64,000 nt of DNA from contig NZ_CP086239.1 in NCBI RefSeq assembly GCF_026650985.1, positions 1,488,001 to 1,552,000 on the forward strand, read 5' to 3'. Under the pieces are notes generated by a model. It saw only the letters and a program-made list of their open reading frames with translations. It made no database searches and was not told where the DNA came from. The DNA is from Clostridium estertheticum (GTDB lineage: Bacteria; Bacillota; Clostridia; Clostridiales; Clostridiaceae). A program made the position numbers and the translations under genes. Positions 37,302 to 46,703 of the stretch are shown one piece after another; the first letter of the stretch is position 1, and every line of letters begins with the position of its first letter.

Positions 37302-37716
37302 TTTTATCTGCTCCACAGGTATATTTTAGCCTAACTTACCTTTGTCCAGCAAATCGAGTATTTCTCACAACTTTATCATTTCTTATACTAATTTTTCTAT
37401 CTTCAAATAACTGAATTTTCCCTATATTTGTCTTTCTTCTTCTGCTCAGAGTTCATCCAGCCCCCATCGCAAAGAAAACATTTGTTAATAATCGAATTCG
37501 AAGTGCCTGTCACCTTAGAATTCTTATTTGACTTCTTATTTAAACTTCAGATTATTAGCCTAACATGCATATGGATAATTAAATTTTGTTATTGCTATAA
37601 GATTTATATACTATTTCCTGTTGGAGACATTAAAAGTCTTAAATAGCTTTTTCTTAGACCTTTGACCGTGTCTTGATGCTCTTGCTCCAGTGGTAGCTAC
37701 AAACGTTAATTCTATT
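37302..37716. other. Gene remnants, possibly DinD/BRO-like
   Basis: No intact gene. On the minus strand 37336-37456 reads MNSEQKKKDK, then in another frame KIQLFEDRKI, then SIRNDKVVRNTRFAGQR and stop. The QLFEDRKI piece resembles the start of DinD/BRO-N type proteins (typically ...LFEDKKIR...). Low certainty; the rest is AT-rich with no gene. Confidence 0.35.
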
Positions 37717-38448
37717 CTAGTCAGTGATTTCTCCGTATAACTTATAGGAAACATTATGATAATTAATTAAATCCTCATAATAATTATTTTTCTTCTTAAA
37801 ATCTTCAATATAACTAAATAGCTCAGGATCAAGATGTGGATCTAACCCATCATGACAAGTTTTACATAAAGTTATAAGGTTTTTTTCTCCCGTAAGTCCG
37901 CCTTGTGACCATGGAAAAATATGATGAACATGTAGTTCTAGATCAACATAATTGTTTGGTGACCTTCCACAAAGTCTACATTTAAAATTGTCCCTTTTTA
38001 ATACTTTCATTCTCAATTTTTTTGATGGAGCTCTCTGCAGACTTCCTTTTTCAATAGAATCAATATGAGTATAACCTAAATCATAATTATTGATTGCCAC
38101 GCTAGGAGTAATTATGTTTTCAAAAAATTTTCGGCATAAATCCTTTTTTATAATAGCATGTCCACCGAATAGCATAAATAAGAAAATATCTTCCTCTTCA
38201 TTAACTAATATAGCCGGCTCATTAATATTTTTATACGATTTAAGTGCTTTATCTGGAATTACTTCTCTAGCTTCTCGGATTTCTCTTATAGGCTTTGTAT
38301 CCGTAAATCCCACCCACTGTGTTTGACACAGCCATTTGATTTTTCCTTCTTTTGTACCACTAATAGATATGTCATAATATATTTCATCTACAACTGGTAT
38401 GTTCTCACGTAACCTAACTATCTCGTCATAAAGTTTAGAATTCTCCAT
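37717..38448 (-). CDS. HNH endonuclease
   Basis: 243 residues. The C-terminal HNH domain has a Cys4 zinc site CRLC (C157, C160) and LCKTC (C195, C198) around HVHHIFPW (H175/H176) and SQGG...KNLITLC, the HNH metal motif. The N-terminal 140 residues are a separate, unrecognised domain that could set specificity. HNH proteins of this layout are common in restriction and mobile elements. The start follows an AGGG-type site. Confidence 0.8.
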   Translation of the reverse strand: MENSKLYDEIVRLRENIPVVDEIYYDISISGTKEGKIKWLCQTQWVGFTDTKPIREIREAREVIPDKALKSYKNINEPAILVNEEEDIFLFMLFGGHAIIKKDLCRKFFENIITPSVAINNYDLGYTHIDSIEKGSLQRAPSKKLRMKVLKRDNFKCRLCGRSPNNYVDLELHVHHIFPWSQGGLTGEKNLITLCKTCHDGLDPHLDPELFSYIEDFKKKNNYYEDLINYHNVSYKLYGEITD

Positions 38449-38916
38449 TGATTCTCCCCCATTGCAAAATTATCTCCCTTAAATGCCAATTTACATGTTA
38501 ATATCATATAATATAGACTTTTTGCTGCCCATATATCATGACTAAATTTTAAATTAGAGGGATTGTTTAAAGAGTAGACTTAGCGCCATTTCTCTTTGTG
38601 TAGATTTAGTTTCTCCATTATTAAGGTTGTTACATCATTATACTACAAGTTTTGTCATTTAACCTTTATTTTTCCTACAGTATTAAATTTATCTTAGCCA
38701 CACTTTAAGACTCCCCTACTTAAAAAAGGTATCAAACCCATATTGAAAAAGTTTTGCTACCTCTTTTACAATTATCAACAAACTGTTTTTTTCTTATTAT
38801 TGCAAACAGTCTTGACTATTTTAATACCCTTCTTATTCTCTTTGCCTTATATTCTGTATTCCTTCTGTACTTCAAATGAAATCATTTCCAAAATAATACT
38901 TAATCAATACCTATAT
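38449..38916. other. Intergenic stretch with a terminator
   Basis: No gene seen. 38722-38761 forms a hairpin (GGTATCAAAC and GTTTTGCTACC arms) with a T6 run on the minus strand, so it probably terminates the nuclease gene at 38917-39747 even though it is 155 bases past the stop. The rest is AT-rich. Confidence 0.55.
38722..38761 (-). terminator. Terminator downstream of the zinc-ribbon nuclease
   Basis: Hairpin GGTAGCAAAAC/GTTTGATACC with about 14 loop bases followed on the minus strand by T6. Confidence 0.6.
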
Positions 38917-39747
38917 TTAAATTTTCCATGGTATGAATACTATTTTATTATCTTCTATAACATATCCTACTAACGCAAATATATCCTCATAGATCCCCCA
39001 AGGATAACCTCTTGCTATTATCATAGATTTTACATTCTTGTTATTAAATTTCTGATATATTTTAATATAGGAACTCAGTTGTCCCCATGCATTTTTAGCT
39101 CGACTTTTAGGCCCTTTAACCTCAATTAACATTTCAGTATTATCACTAGTATCTAATGCTAGGATATCAACTTTCCCCCCTCCCTCACTGTAGCTACCTA
39201 TAAAAAATTCTTTATCGAGATATGTTAAATTTAATTCATTAAATAAACTATTGCTCCAATTATTTATAATTACATTTTGTATACTTCGTTCATAATAATC
39301 ACTTTTATAATTTGAATTATTTATCCAGAAACTAAAATTTGTTCCTAATTCACCTCTAGATAAATATATTGCATAAGTAACTATTGAAATATCTATATAT
39401 CTACCTTTTTTATGTAAATACTCTAATATCTTATAACATACATTATTATCTTCTAAGCACTCCATGTAATCTCTATATTTTTGAATTAATCTTTTAAATC
39501 TTTCATCGTTGACGCTACATTCACAAATAATTCTTGCTATCTCCCCATTTTCATATAATTTGTTATAATCTATATTCACCATCTCAAGCTGTTTTAGTTT
39601 GTTTCTAACACCTCTAGCATCTATTATTCCATTACATTTAGGATAATTAGTACATCCCCAAAACATACCATATTTACCTCGTTTTAGTACCATAGGATCT
39701 TTACACTTATAGCATAATACAATTTCGTCTGATTTATTTACATTCAT
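38917..39747 (-). CDS. Zinc-ribbon plus PD-(D/E)XK nuclease
   Basis: 276 residues from the ATG at 39747, chosen because TAGGAG lies 8 bases before it. An N-terminal topoisomerase-type zinc ribbon (C12, C15, C32, C38) is followed by a helical linker, then a restriction-type nuclease core: KVDILALD (D194), IEVKG (E209, K211) and WGQLSSY (Q223), much like the NucS/DUF91 catalytic pattern. It likely binds and cuts DNA, perhaps at special structures. A decayed relative is at 23469-23610. No partner gene is adjacent. Confidence 0.72.
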   Translation of the reverse strand: MNVNKSDEIVLCYKCKDPMVLKRGKYGMFWGCTNYPKCNGIIDARGVRNKLKQLEMVNIDYNKLYENGEIARIICECSVNDERFKRLIQKYRDYMECLEDNNVCYKILEYLHKKGRYIDISIVTYAIYLSRGELGTNFSFWINNSNYKSDYYERSIQNVIINNWSNSLFNELNLTYLDKEFFIGSYSEGGGKVDILALDTSDNTEMLIEVKGPKSRAKNAWGQLSSYIKIYQKFNNKNVKSMIIARGYPWGIYEDIFALVGYVIEDNKIVFIPWKI

Positions 39748-39863
39748 ATCAATATCTCCTACTTTAAATATATTTATAATTAAAATCAATATTTACAATT
39801 GTGTACTCACCACACATTTTATTCTACCTTTTACATTAAAATTTATTCATACTATATTGTTAA

Positions 39864-39959
39864 AATAAGGGTGATCATATAAATAAGAGAAATTTTATCG
39901 GAAATAGAATACGAGAAATTACAAATAATACTGGCATTACACAAGAAGACCTTTTCTAA
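39864..39959 (+). pseudogene. XRE-type HTH repressor fragment
   Basis: NFIGNRIREITNNTGITQED, the first helices of an XRE/Cro-type repressor, then an early stop and no start codon in frame. A broken regulator of some former mobile element. Confidence 0.5.
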
Positions 39960-40196
39960 TACTCCATGAATTTATTTTAGGCATAATAAAAGCGCTGGCT
40001 AATTATTTTTAACCAACGCTTTCATTAAATATTATTTATATTATACCAATTATGCTTCTTGCACTTTTCTATATATACAGATACAGTGTATAAATGGTGG
40101 AATATAAGTAAACTACTTTACCATTTTTTATCCAATAATTTTATTGCCAACATCGAGTAGATAAAAGTCAGAAATAAATTTGCAACTTCTTTCCTA
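39960..40196. other. Intergenic stretch with a hairpin
   Basis: 39988-40022 forms an AAAGCG/CGCTTT hairpin with a TGG/CCA upper stem, terminator-like. After it I see no gene; a short frame (40115-40195, minus) reads EVANLFLTFIYSMLAIKLL but has no start. Confidence 0.4.
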
Positions 40197-40322
40197 TTAC
40201 ATAACCATACGTGCTGACCCCGCATATGGCTCTTGGTAAACCTTAATAGTTTTTATTCCAGTAAATAATTTATTAGAACCTATCGATTCATCAACTGTTA
40301 TTTTTAATTTTTCATTGTTCAT
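40197..40322 (-). CDS. Small 41-residue ORF
   Basis: Has an AAGGAG site 8 bases from the ATG and reads MNNEKLKITVDESIGSNKLF and on to a stop at 40197-40199. I do not recognise it. The strong ribosome site argues for real translation or a former longer gene: the frame just after the stop carries NRKEVANLFLTFIYSML without a start. Its 3' end looks vaguely like a group II domain V, see the rejected list. Confidence 0.35.
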   Translation of the reverse strand: MNNEKLKITVDESIGSNKLFTGIKTIKVYQEPYAGSARMVM

Positions 40323-40545
40323 ATTTAACACTCCTTTATATATTGTAATTTACATTTTACTAATTGTTTTTACATATAACAACAATATTTAGAAGTATTA
40401 CTACTAATATTCTATTTAATTACACTTATTACAAGAGATTAAAGTACCCTACCAACCCTCTTATTTATAAAAATAGCCTATTTCTCTGGATAATAGAACT
40501 GGACTATTTACTATAAATTGAAGTTTTTTAAGTTAATAAGCTATA

Positions 40546-41022
40546 TTATCCCTTACTATCTGCTAACTTTAGATCAAATCCCAAAATTTTAGCCTTTTGC
40601 ATTAAAATATGTAATTCACCTCTTAATATTTCGCACTCTTCTGTTTTGTCATGAAACTTAACCTTTAAATTACTTATTGAGGCTATTTTAACTTCATTAT
40701 CATTTTTCATCTTTTCAATTTTGACTTTTGCATTAATAAGCTCTTTTTCCAATCTAAAAGATTTTTCTCGTATATCTTCATCAACCTTTTCATTTATAGT
40801 TTTAGTGTTTTTATATTTACCTATTTTATTTTTCTTTAAGATTTCTTGAACATGCGGCTTACTAAATAAAGATCTGGAAAATTTCGTTCTTTCAATCAAA
40901 TCTTTAATAGTAATTAAATATCCCTCTGCATTTAATTCATCAATAGACCCTTGAATTATTAGTAAAGTTTCAGTTCTTATTTTTTCTTGTTTTTCTATAA
41001 GATTTTGAGGTAATTTACGCAT
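40546..41022 (-). CDS. Tn554-type TnpC-like protein (DUF6262)
   Basis: 158 residues: N-terminal part (about 1-70) with LPQNLIEKQEKIRTETLLI and TKFSRSLFSK, an HTH-like region, then a coiled coil (about 80-145). Same layout and position as TnpC of Tn554-like elements, where it helps tyrosine recombinases choose orientation. It overlaps the recombinase gene by 8 bases. Its partner TnpB has a nonsense codon and TnpA is absent, so it is probably non-functional in transposition. Confidence 0.7.
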   Translation of the reverse strand: MRKLPQNLIEKQEKIRTETLLIIQGSIDELNAEGYLITIKDLIERTKFSRSLFSKPHVQEILKKNKIGKYKNTKTINEKVDEDIREKSFRLEKELINAKVKIEKMKNDNEVKIASISNLKVKFHDKTEECEILRGELHILMQKAKILGFDLKLADSKG

Positions 41023-42115
41023 TACTTTCTACCTCCTTAATATGAAATTTTATATTATTTGCATGTTTTAAGTGAAGTTTATAATTATACTTTGCAACCT
41101 CTGACATCAGTGGATACTCCTTGAATTTATCTATTTTGTTCTTCCATAATGTAACTTGTTCTTCAAAATAATCCAAATCATTAGCATCATCAATTTGTAA
41201 CTCACAATCTAAACACGCAAACATTTGAGATTTACAATTGGTTATATCACTACATAATCCACCGCGAACCTTATGTGCTCTTATATTCCTTAAAATCCGA
41301 TTGGCAACCTCCTCTTCCAGATTAAGTATTCTTCCTCTAAAATACACAGGTCTATTTTCATTATATCTTTTTTCTATAACCCTTTTCTGCCTCTCTTGAA
41401 TTATTTCGGGTCTTAAATTCAAATGATTATAAGCCCCTAGAATTGCTCCATCTCCTTGTTGCCTTGTCATATCTCTTATTTGTTCAATTGTAAATCCCTT
41501 TTGTAATCTATCAGTTATCCCATTATGTCTAAATTGATGTGAATTAACAAAATATGTTTCACCGTTTTTATCTTTAATATGAAATATTTTACTTATACGG
41601 TCAATAAAACGCTCAAAACTGCCATTATCAGCACAGTATACTTTATTTTTTTAAAAAAATACTATTTCACCTGTTTTATCATACTTAATTGCACTCAATT
41701 TAGTTCCATAGTATGTAAATAATAAGTTTTTCGCATTAATATCTTTTTGTAATTTTTTAGCAATTTTCTGTTGTTTTTTAATTAAATCCAGAATATATTT
41801 GCCCATACCTACATCCCCTATATGTATATGTCTCATTTCTGGTTCCTTATATCCACCATCTGCTTTCGTTGTAGGAATAAAAATAACAAAATGACCGTCA
41901 AATGGCTTTATACAATCTATATTCATAGCACATATTTCATTTACTCTTGATGGGATGCATCTTAATAACCAATACATAAGTCTTTGATGCAGCGGTATAC
42001 ATCCATCTTTAAAAGCTATATCCAATTTTTTCTCAATTATTTCAGGTATTAGTTTTATGTCTAATTTATATTCTATTACGTAAGGATTGTCTCCAAATGG
42101 ATTATTGTTAGGAAT
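41015..42115 (-). pseudogene. Tn554-type tyrosine recombinase TnpB, interrupted and N-truncated
   Basis: In one frame from 42115 to 41015. Upstream part: LLRCIPSRVNEICAMN with the first catalytic Arg, and the intermediate Lys region. A TAA at 41651-41653 interrupts between VFF and KNKVYC (a single T-to-A change, or the reverse, in a T7A7 run would make it Lys). Downstream the frame goes on through HQFRHNGIT with the H-x-x-R pair and ILGAYNHL with a candidate tyrosine. The N-terminal half is missing at the metQ junction. Two non-functional pieces of 124 and 151 residues would be made. Confidence 0.8.
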
Positions 42116-42189
42116 TCCTGGCCATTACTGATGAAATAAAGGCATTCATAAAAGAATTCTATAAAGGTGCAGAAATTCCTGTGTTTTAA
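42112..42189 (+). pseudogene. metQ: metQ, C-terminal remnant
   Basis: Plus-strand EFLAITDEIKAFIKEFYKGA then EIPVF and stop; this is the C-terminal pattern of MetQ (…KAF..…YKGA..P.F). It is about 24 codons, in the same direction as metN at 22015, and followed by a terminator. It is what is left of the methionine binding-protein gene beyond the island. Confidence 0.75.
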
Positions 42190-42240
42190 TTAATAATTTA
42201 AAATATTGGTAAAACATTCACCATATAAAATTACTCTATC

Positions 42241-42275
42241 AAATGGACATAACTATTTTATAGTTATGTCCATTT
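42241..42275 (+). terminator. Terminator shared by metQ remnant and aspA
   Basis: 15-bp stem AAATGGACATAACTA with its complement, 5-base loop. It lies between convergent genes. Confidence 0.8.
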
Positions 42276-42282
42276 AATGGGG
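42251..42282. repeat. Terminator repeat, copy 2
   Basis: Matches 18537-18569; 22 identical bases from 42261 to 42282. Confidence 0.8.
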
Positions 42283-42292
42283 ATCACATATC

Positions 42293-43705
42293 TTAACCTA
42301 CCATTAGTTCTTTTGCTAATATACCAGGCTTCGTCATTAATTCTATATCTAATATATCATTAAGTTCATTTTCACCTAAAAGGCCTTCTTTTAATATTAA
42401 TTCTCTTACTGACTGTTTAGTATTTAAAGCTGTTTTTGCGATTTCAGCAGCTTTTTTATAACCTATATGTGGGCAAATTGCTGTAATAATACCAACACTA
42501 TTTTCAACCAATTCTTTACATCTTTCTCTATTTGCAGTTATTCCAGAAACACAGTTAACTACAAAAGTATTTACTCCATTAGTTAATGTCTCTATAGATT
42601 GAAATAATTTATAAAATATAACTGGTTCAAAAGCATTTAATTCCAATTGACCAGCTTCTGCAGCCATAGTTATTGTTATATCATTTCCTATAATATTAAA
42701 TGCTACTTGACTTATTACTTCTGGTATTACAGGATTAACCTTTCCTGGCATCATAGACGAACCATTTTGTTTTGATGGAAGATTAATTTCACCAAATCCT
42801 GTTCTTGGTCCTGATGACATAAGCCTTAAATCATTTGCTATTTTTGATAAGTTAACTGCGCAAGCTTTAATTACACCAGATACTACTACAAAACCATCTA
42901 AATTTTGAGTTGCATCTACTAAATCTGATGCCTGTTTTAATTCAATGTTTGATATTTTAGAAATGTTTGGTACTATCTTATTAAAATATTGTATGTCAGC
43001 GTTCATACCAGTTCCGATCGCAGTACCACCCATATTTACAACTTTTAATTCTTCTTTAGCTTTTTCAAGTCTTGAGATATCTCTCCTTATCACTGAACTG
43101 TAAGCTTTAAATTCTTGTCCTAACCTAATTGGAATTGCATCTTGCATCTGAGTTCTTCCCATCTTTATAACATCATCGAACTCCTTTGATTTTTCGTTAA
43201 AAGCATCATAAAGTTTGGAAAGTTCAACTATTGCCTTTGGAATAAGTTTTAAGGCGGTGATTTTACCTGCTGTAGGAATAACATCATTTGTAGATTGTCC
43301 ATAATTTATATGGTCGTTAGGATGAACTATACTATAATCTCCCTTTTTCCCTCCCAGTATTTCTATAGCTCTGTTTGCAATTACTTCATTAGCATTCATA
43401 TTCATGCTTGTGCCCGCTCCACCTTGAATAGGATCTACTATGAATTGATCTTGTAATTTACCCTCTATTATTTCATCACAGGCCTTTATAATAGCTTCTT
43501 CAATCTTTTTATCTAAAAGCCCAACTTCATTATTAGTCATTGCTGCTGCCTTTTTTATTTCTGCAAGACTTTTTATAAATTCCATAGACATCCCTAGTCC
43601 TGTTATTTTAAAATTCTCAGCAGCCCTTAAAGTCTGTACCCCATAATAGGCCTCCATTGGTACTTGTTTTGATCCAATTGAATCGCTTTCTAATCTAAAA
43701 TTCAT
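42293..43705 (-). CDS. aspA: Aspartate ammonia-lyase
   Basis: 470-residue aspartase that splits aspartate to fumarate and ammonia. Fumarase/aspartase superfamily signature GSSMMPGKVNPV with the catalytic serine loop, GQSTNDVIPTA, and GRTQMQDAIPI are present. The ATG at 43705 is used, since the one 15 bases upstream lies over the GGAGG site. It is 22 bases after an Lrp/AsnC-type regulator gene and is probably controlled by it. No other enzyme of the pathway is adjacent. Confidence 0.95.
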   Translation of the reverse strand: MNFRLESDSIGSKQVPMEAYYGVQTLRAAENFKITGLGMSMEFIKSLAEIKKAAAMTNNEVGLLDKKIEEAIIKACDEIIEGKLQDQFIVDPIQGGAGTSMNMNANEVIANRAIEILGGKKGDYSIVHPNDHINYGQSTNDVIPTAGKITALKLIPKAIVELSKLYDAFNEKSKEFDDVIKMGRTQMQDAIPIRLGQEFKAYSSVIRRDISRLEKAKEELKVVNMGGTAIGTGMNADIQYFNKIVPNISKISNIELKQASDLVDATQNLDGFVVVSGVIKACAVNLSKIANDLRLMSSGPRTGFGEINLPSKQNGSSMMPGKVNPVIPEVISQVAFNIIGNDITITMAAEAGQLELNAFEPVIFYKLFQSIETLTNGVNTFVVNCVSGITANRERCKELVENSVGIITAICPHIGYKKAAEIAKTALNTKQSVRELILKEGLLGENELNDILDIELMTKPGILAKELMVG

Positions 43706-43727
43706 TTTAGTAACCTCCATTTATAAT

Positions 43728-44186
43728 CTAATTATTAATCTCACTTGGTATAATAGAATAATTATTTTTTATTGTAGAAAGAGAAACTGTAGTCTTAGTT
43801 TTTTGAACACCTGGTATATTTTTTATTTTATTTAAAATTTTCTCTAAGCTTTCTGTGCTCCCTGTAATAATTTTCAAAACATAGTCGTAATCGCCAGCTA
43901 AGTAGTGGCATTCTACGATTTCATTATCTACTTGAATTGTATTAATAAATAGATCTGTAAATTTAGGTGATTCAAGTGATACAAACATTATTATCATAAG
44001 ATCCTTATTGAACTTTTTAGCACTTAATATTATAGTGTATTTTTCAATAATGCCAGCATTATCAAGTTTTTTTAATCTATCGCCTACTGCAGGTACGGAT
44101 AAATTAATTCGAGTACTTATTTCAGAAGCGGTAACTCTAGAATTTTGTTGCAAAAGTTTAAGTATTTTAATATCGATATTGTCCAT
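43728..44186 (-). CDS. Lrp/AsnC-family regulator
   Basis: 152 residues: N-terminal HTH (about 6-55; LQQNSRVTASEISTRINLS and VGDRLKKLDNAGII) and C-terminal RAM ligand-binding domain (about 68-145). Feast/famine regulators of this kind respond to amino acids. It is the first gene of a two-gene operon with aspA; aspartate or asparagine would be a sensible ligand but that is inference. GAGGTG ribosome site. Confidence 0.93.
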   Translation of the reverse strand: MDNIDIKILKLLQQNSRVTASEISTRINLSVPAVGDRLKKLDNAGIIEKYTIILSAKKFNKDLMIIMFVSLESPKFTDLFINTIQVDNEIVECHYLAGDYDYVLKIITGSTESLEKILNKIKNIPGVQKTKTTVSLSTIKNNYSIIPSEINN

Positions 44187-44467
44187 ACAAAATCACCTCT
44201 TAAATAATATTATTAGGTATATTATATCATACGATTTAATAAATTAAATACATCATCTATATTTAGATAGTTATTTAACTAAATATACGCTTAAGCCTTA
44301 TTTTTTAAATTGATTACGTTTACTATTATTAATCAACCTAAAAAAATTAGGTGCTTATTAGTATATACTAACTATAACTTGCTTAAATACGGTAAAATGG
44401 TTAAGCTTTATATATCTCTAAAATCATTTAGAAAAAATAATATATATATTTTAAGGAGGTTTTTGTT

Positions 44468-44923
44468 TTGGATAAAAAAATATACACCAAAAAAAGTAAA
44501 GAACAGTTAAAAAAAGAACTAACACAAATTCAGTTTGAAGTAACGCAGGAAAATGCAACTGAAAGATCTTTTGACAATGAATTTTGGAATAACAAAGAAG
44601 AAGGAATATATGTAGATATTAATAGCGGCGAAGCATTATTTACATCTCTTGATAAATTTGACTCAGGCTGTGGATGGCCTAGTTTTACTAAACCTGTTGA
44701 TAATAAGAATGTTAAAGAAAAGAAAGATATAACCCTTGGAATGATGAGGACAGAAGTAAGAAGTTATTATGGTGACAGCCATCTAGGTCATGTTTTCGAT
44801 GATGGTCCTCAGGCTCATGGAGGATTAAGATATTGCATAAATAGTGCATCATTAAAATTTATACCAGTTCACGAACTTAAGGAAGAAGGGTATGAAGATT
44901 ATTTGAAACTATTTAAGAAATGA
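44468..44923 (+). CDS. msrB: Peptide methionine (R)-S-oxide reductase
   Basis: 151-residue MsrB. Catalytic cysteine in RYCINS (C123), SGCGWPSF (C68, resolving or structural), HLGHVF and [11 protein letters not shown] typical of the fold. It repairs R-methionine sulfoxide in proteins. The CxxC zinc pairs of many MsrB proteins are absent, as in other clostridial forms. TTG start, 9 bases after AAGGAGG. Confidence 0.95.
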   Translation: MDKKIYTKKSKEQLKKELTQIQFEVTQENATERSFDNEFWNNKEEGIYVDINSGEALFTSLDKFDSGCGWPSFTKPVDNKNVKEKKDITLGMMRTEVRSYYGDSHLGHVFDDGPQAHGGLRYCINSASLKFIPVHELKEEGYEDYLKLFKK

Positions 44924-44952
44924 ATGATTTCGCCCATGATGGGTGCACAAGT

Positions 44953-44988
44953 AAAATTAGCCTAAAGCATTTGCTTTAGGCTAATTTT
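44953..44988 (+). terminator. msrB terminator, bidirectional
   Basis: 17-bp perfect stem AAAATTAGCCTAAAGCA with its complement, 2-base loop. Confidence 0.92.
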
Positions 44989-44992
44989 GTTA

Positions 44993-46552
44993 TTATAAAC
45001 CATCTTTTAAATTAATATATGTTTTGTAATTAGGTGAGTCTTCACTAATTAGTTTATTAAGTTTCCAATTGTATCCACTAGAATCATCATAAACTAGAAA
45101 ATAAACTGCTACAATAGAAACGCTCCTATCTTTATTTTTATTATTTTTATCATCTTTATACGTAATATTTCCATAAACATATTTTATATTTTTTAAACCT
45201 TTTGTAGATAACGTCTTATCAGTTTTAAAAGTCTTCGCTTCTTCCCCTGTTACCTTGTGGTTATTAGACCACCAAAATAGTAGATTACTTCCTTCAATTT
45301 CACCATTAGTTATAGAAGGTATAATTAACGACTCAGGAATATTGCTTATCAAAGCACTATCAACTGTAGTTTCTGATCCATTTAATAAAGCTATATCGCT
45401 TAAAGATATCGAAAAAGTATAATTAGTTGATAATACTGACTTTATTTCCCCTGATATATTTTCTCTCTTAGCAGTAAGATTTAGTGTTCCTTTTTTTTCA
45501 TTAAACGCTTTTCCTGATATGTTAATGCTCTTAGTAAAGCCATCCTTTACAGTAAATCCTTTGCCTCCGAAAAAATCAGAATAGGATACAGTTTCCGCAA
45601 GTCCTTGCTTTTTTATAATTTGAATAACTTTTTCATCTGAAAAATCTGGAGATAGTGTTAACTTAAAATCATCAGAGCTATTTGCTTCTATAGAATTAAT
45701 ACTCCATGTTTCATTCTCAAAAACAAGACTACACTTTATTTTCCCTGAGGCCCTAAGAAGTCCACTATCTATAGTCGTTTCCACTAAAATTTCTTCTTTT
45801 CCATTTTGAAGATCTGGTGTCCTTAATGTTATACCAAGATTTTTAACATTTTGTCCATTTAATGCTTCCTGTGTATTCCCAATAGTCATTTTTAATCCTT
45901 TTAATTTGGCTAAAAATATTTTGTCATTTATCCCCACCGTTGGTTTTACTGAAGTAATATTAAGTAGTACTGGTTTTCCATTCGTTTTCCATTCGTTTTT
46001 ACCTTCTTTAAGATAAACTACTGATAACAAAACCTTTGCCTCAAGAGCATCATTGTTTAGAGTTAATGATAATTTTATATCATCTTTGCTCTTCTGAGTA
46101 TTCCGATTACTTATAATGAAGCTTTTCATGTTATCTTTATTGATTTTTATGACTGTACCCTTCGGAAGTGTTACAATTGTTCCTATCAGGTCTTCCTTTA
46201 TTCTGACATCACCAATAGGTCTAACAATAAAAAATGAGTATGCAAATACTAATGCTATAATTACAGAAATAATTGCTATCATAGGTATAATTACTTTCTT
46301 ATGTACAAATGTTTTCTTAACCCAAGCAAAAATTTTATCTCTTTTATACTTTCTTATATCTTTATCTGATATTACAGGCATTGCTGAGGTATCTTGATCT
46401 TTTTTCTCATTTAAGGGCGGTTTAGCTTTATTTTCTTCATTCCTATTATTAGGAATCGTTTCACCTTGCATTTCTATTTTTTCTCCACAATATGGACAAA
46501 ATTTTAATCCATTAATATTACTAAATTCATTATTACAGCTGTCGCAACGCAT
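44993..46552 (-). CDS. Zinc-ribbon membrane protein, TcaA-like
   Basis: 519 residues. N-terminal zinc ribbon CDSC...CPYC (C3, C6, C18, C21), a charged linker, one membrane segment (about 90-112, VIIPMIAIISVIIALVFAYS), then a large beta-rich extracellular part. The layout (cytoplasmic zinc ribbon, one TM, repeated outer domains) is shared with TcaA-like envelope proteins. Exact role unknown; probably a cell-surface protein. It is monocistronic, ending at the msrB terminator. Confidence 0.75.
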   Translation of the reverse strand: MRCDSCNNEFSNINGLKFCPYCGEKIEMQGETIPNNRNEENKAKPPLNEKKDQDTSAMPVISDKDIRKYKRDKIFAWVKKTFVHKKVIIPMIAIISVIIALVFAYSFFIVRPIGDVRIKEDLIGTIVTLPKGTVIKINKDNMKSFIISNRNTQKSKDDIKLSLTLNNDALEAKVLLSVVYLKEGKNEWKTNGKPVLLNITSVKPTVGINDKIFLAKLKGLKMTIGNTQEALNGQNVKNLGITLRTPDLQNGKEEILVETTIDSGLLRASGKIKCSLVFENETWSINSIEANSSDDFKLTLSPDFSDEKVIQIIKKQGLAETVSYSDFFGGKGFTVKDGFTKSINISGKAFNEKKGTLNLTAKRENISGEIKSVLSTNYTFSISLSDIALLNGSETTVDSALISNIPESLIIPSITNGEIEGSNLLFWWSNNHKVTGEEAKTFKTDKTLSTKGLKNIKYVYGNITYKDDKNNKNKDRSVSIVAVYFLVYDDSSGYNWKLNKLISEDSPNYKTYINLKDGL

Positions 46553-46703
46553 TTGTTACCTCCAAATATTAATATAAGTCTAAAAACAAACAAAATGTCA
46601 TCTTTAATATAATATAGCTTGTTTACATATTATATTATAACTTGAATGCTTCCTATATTCAAACATATTCTTAACATCTTTTTATTCCAATAACGTACAA
46701 AAA

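Noticed and set aside
40190-40240. Resemblance to group II intron domain V on the minus strand (GAGCCATATGCG then GTATGGTT)
   Set aside because: The arms are only partly complementary, there is no intron-encoded protein or 5' GTGCG nearby, and the sequence lies inside the small ORF with a ribosome site. Might be an intron scar, but I cannot support it.
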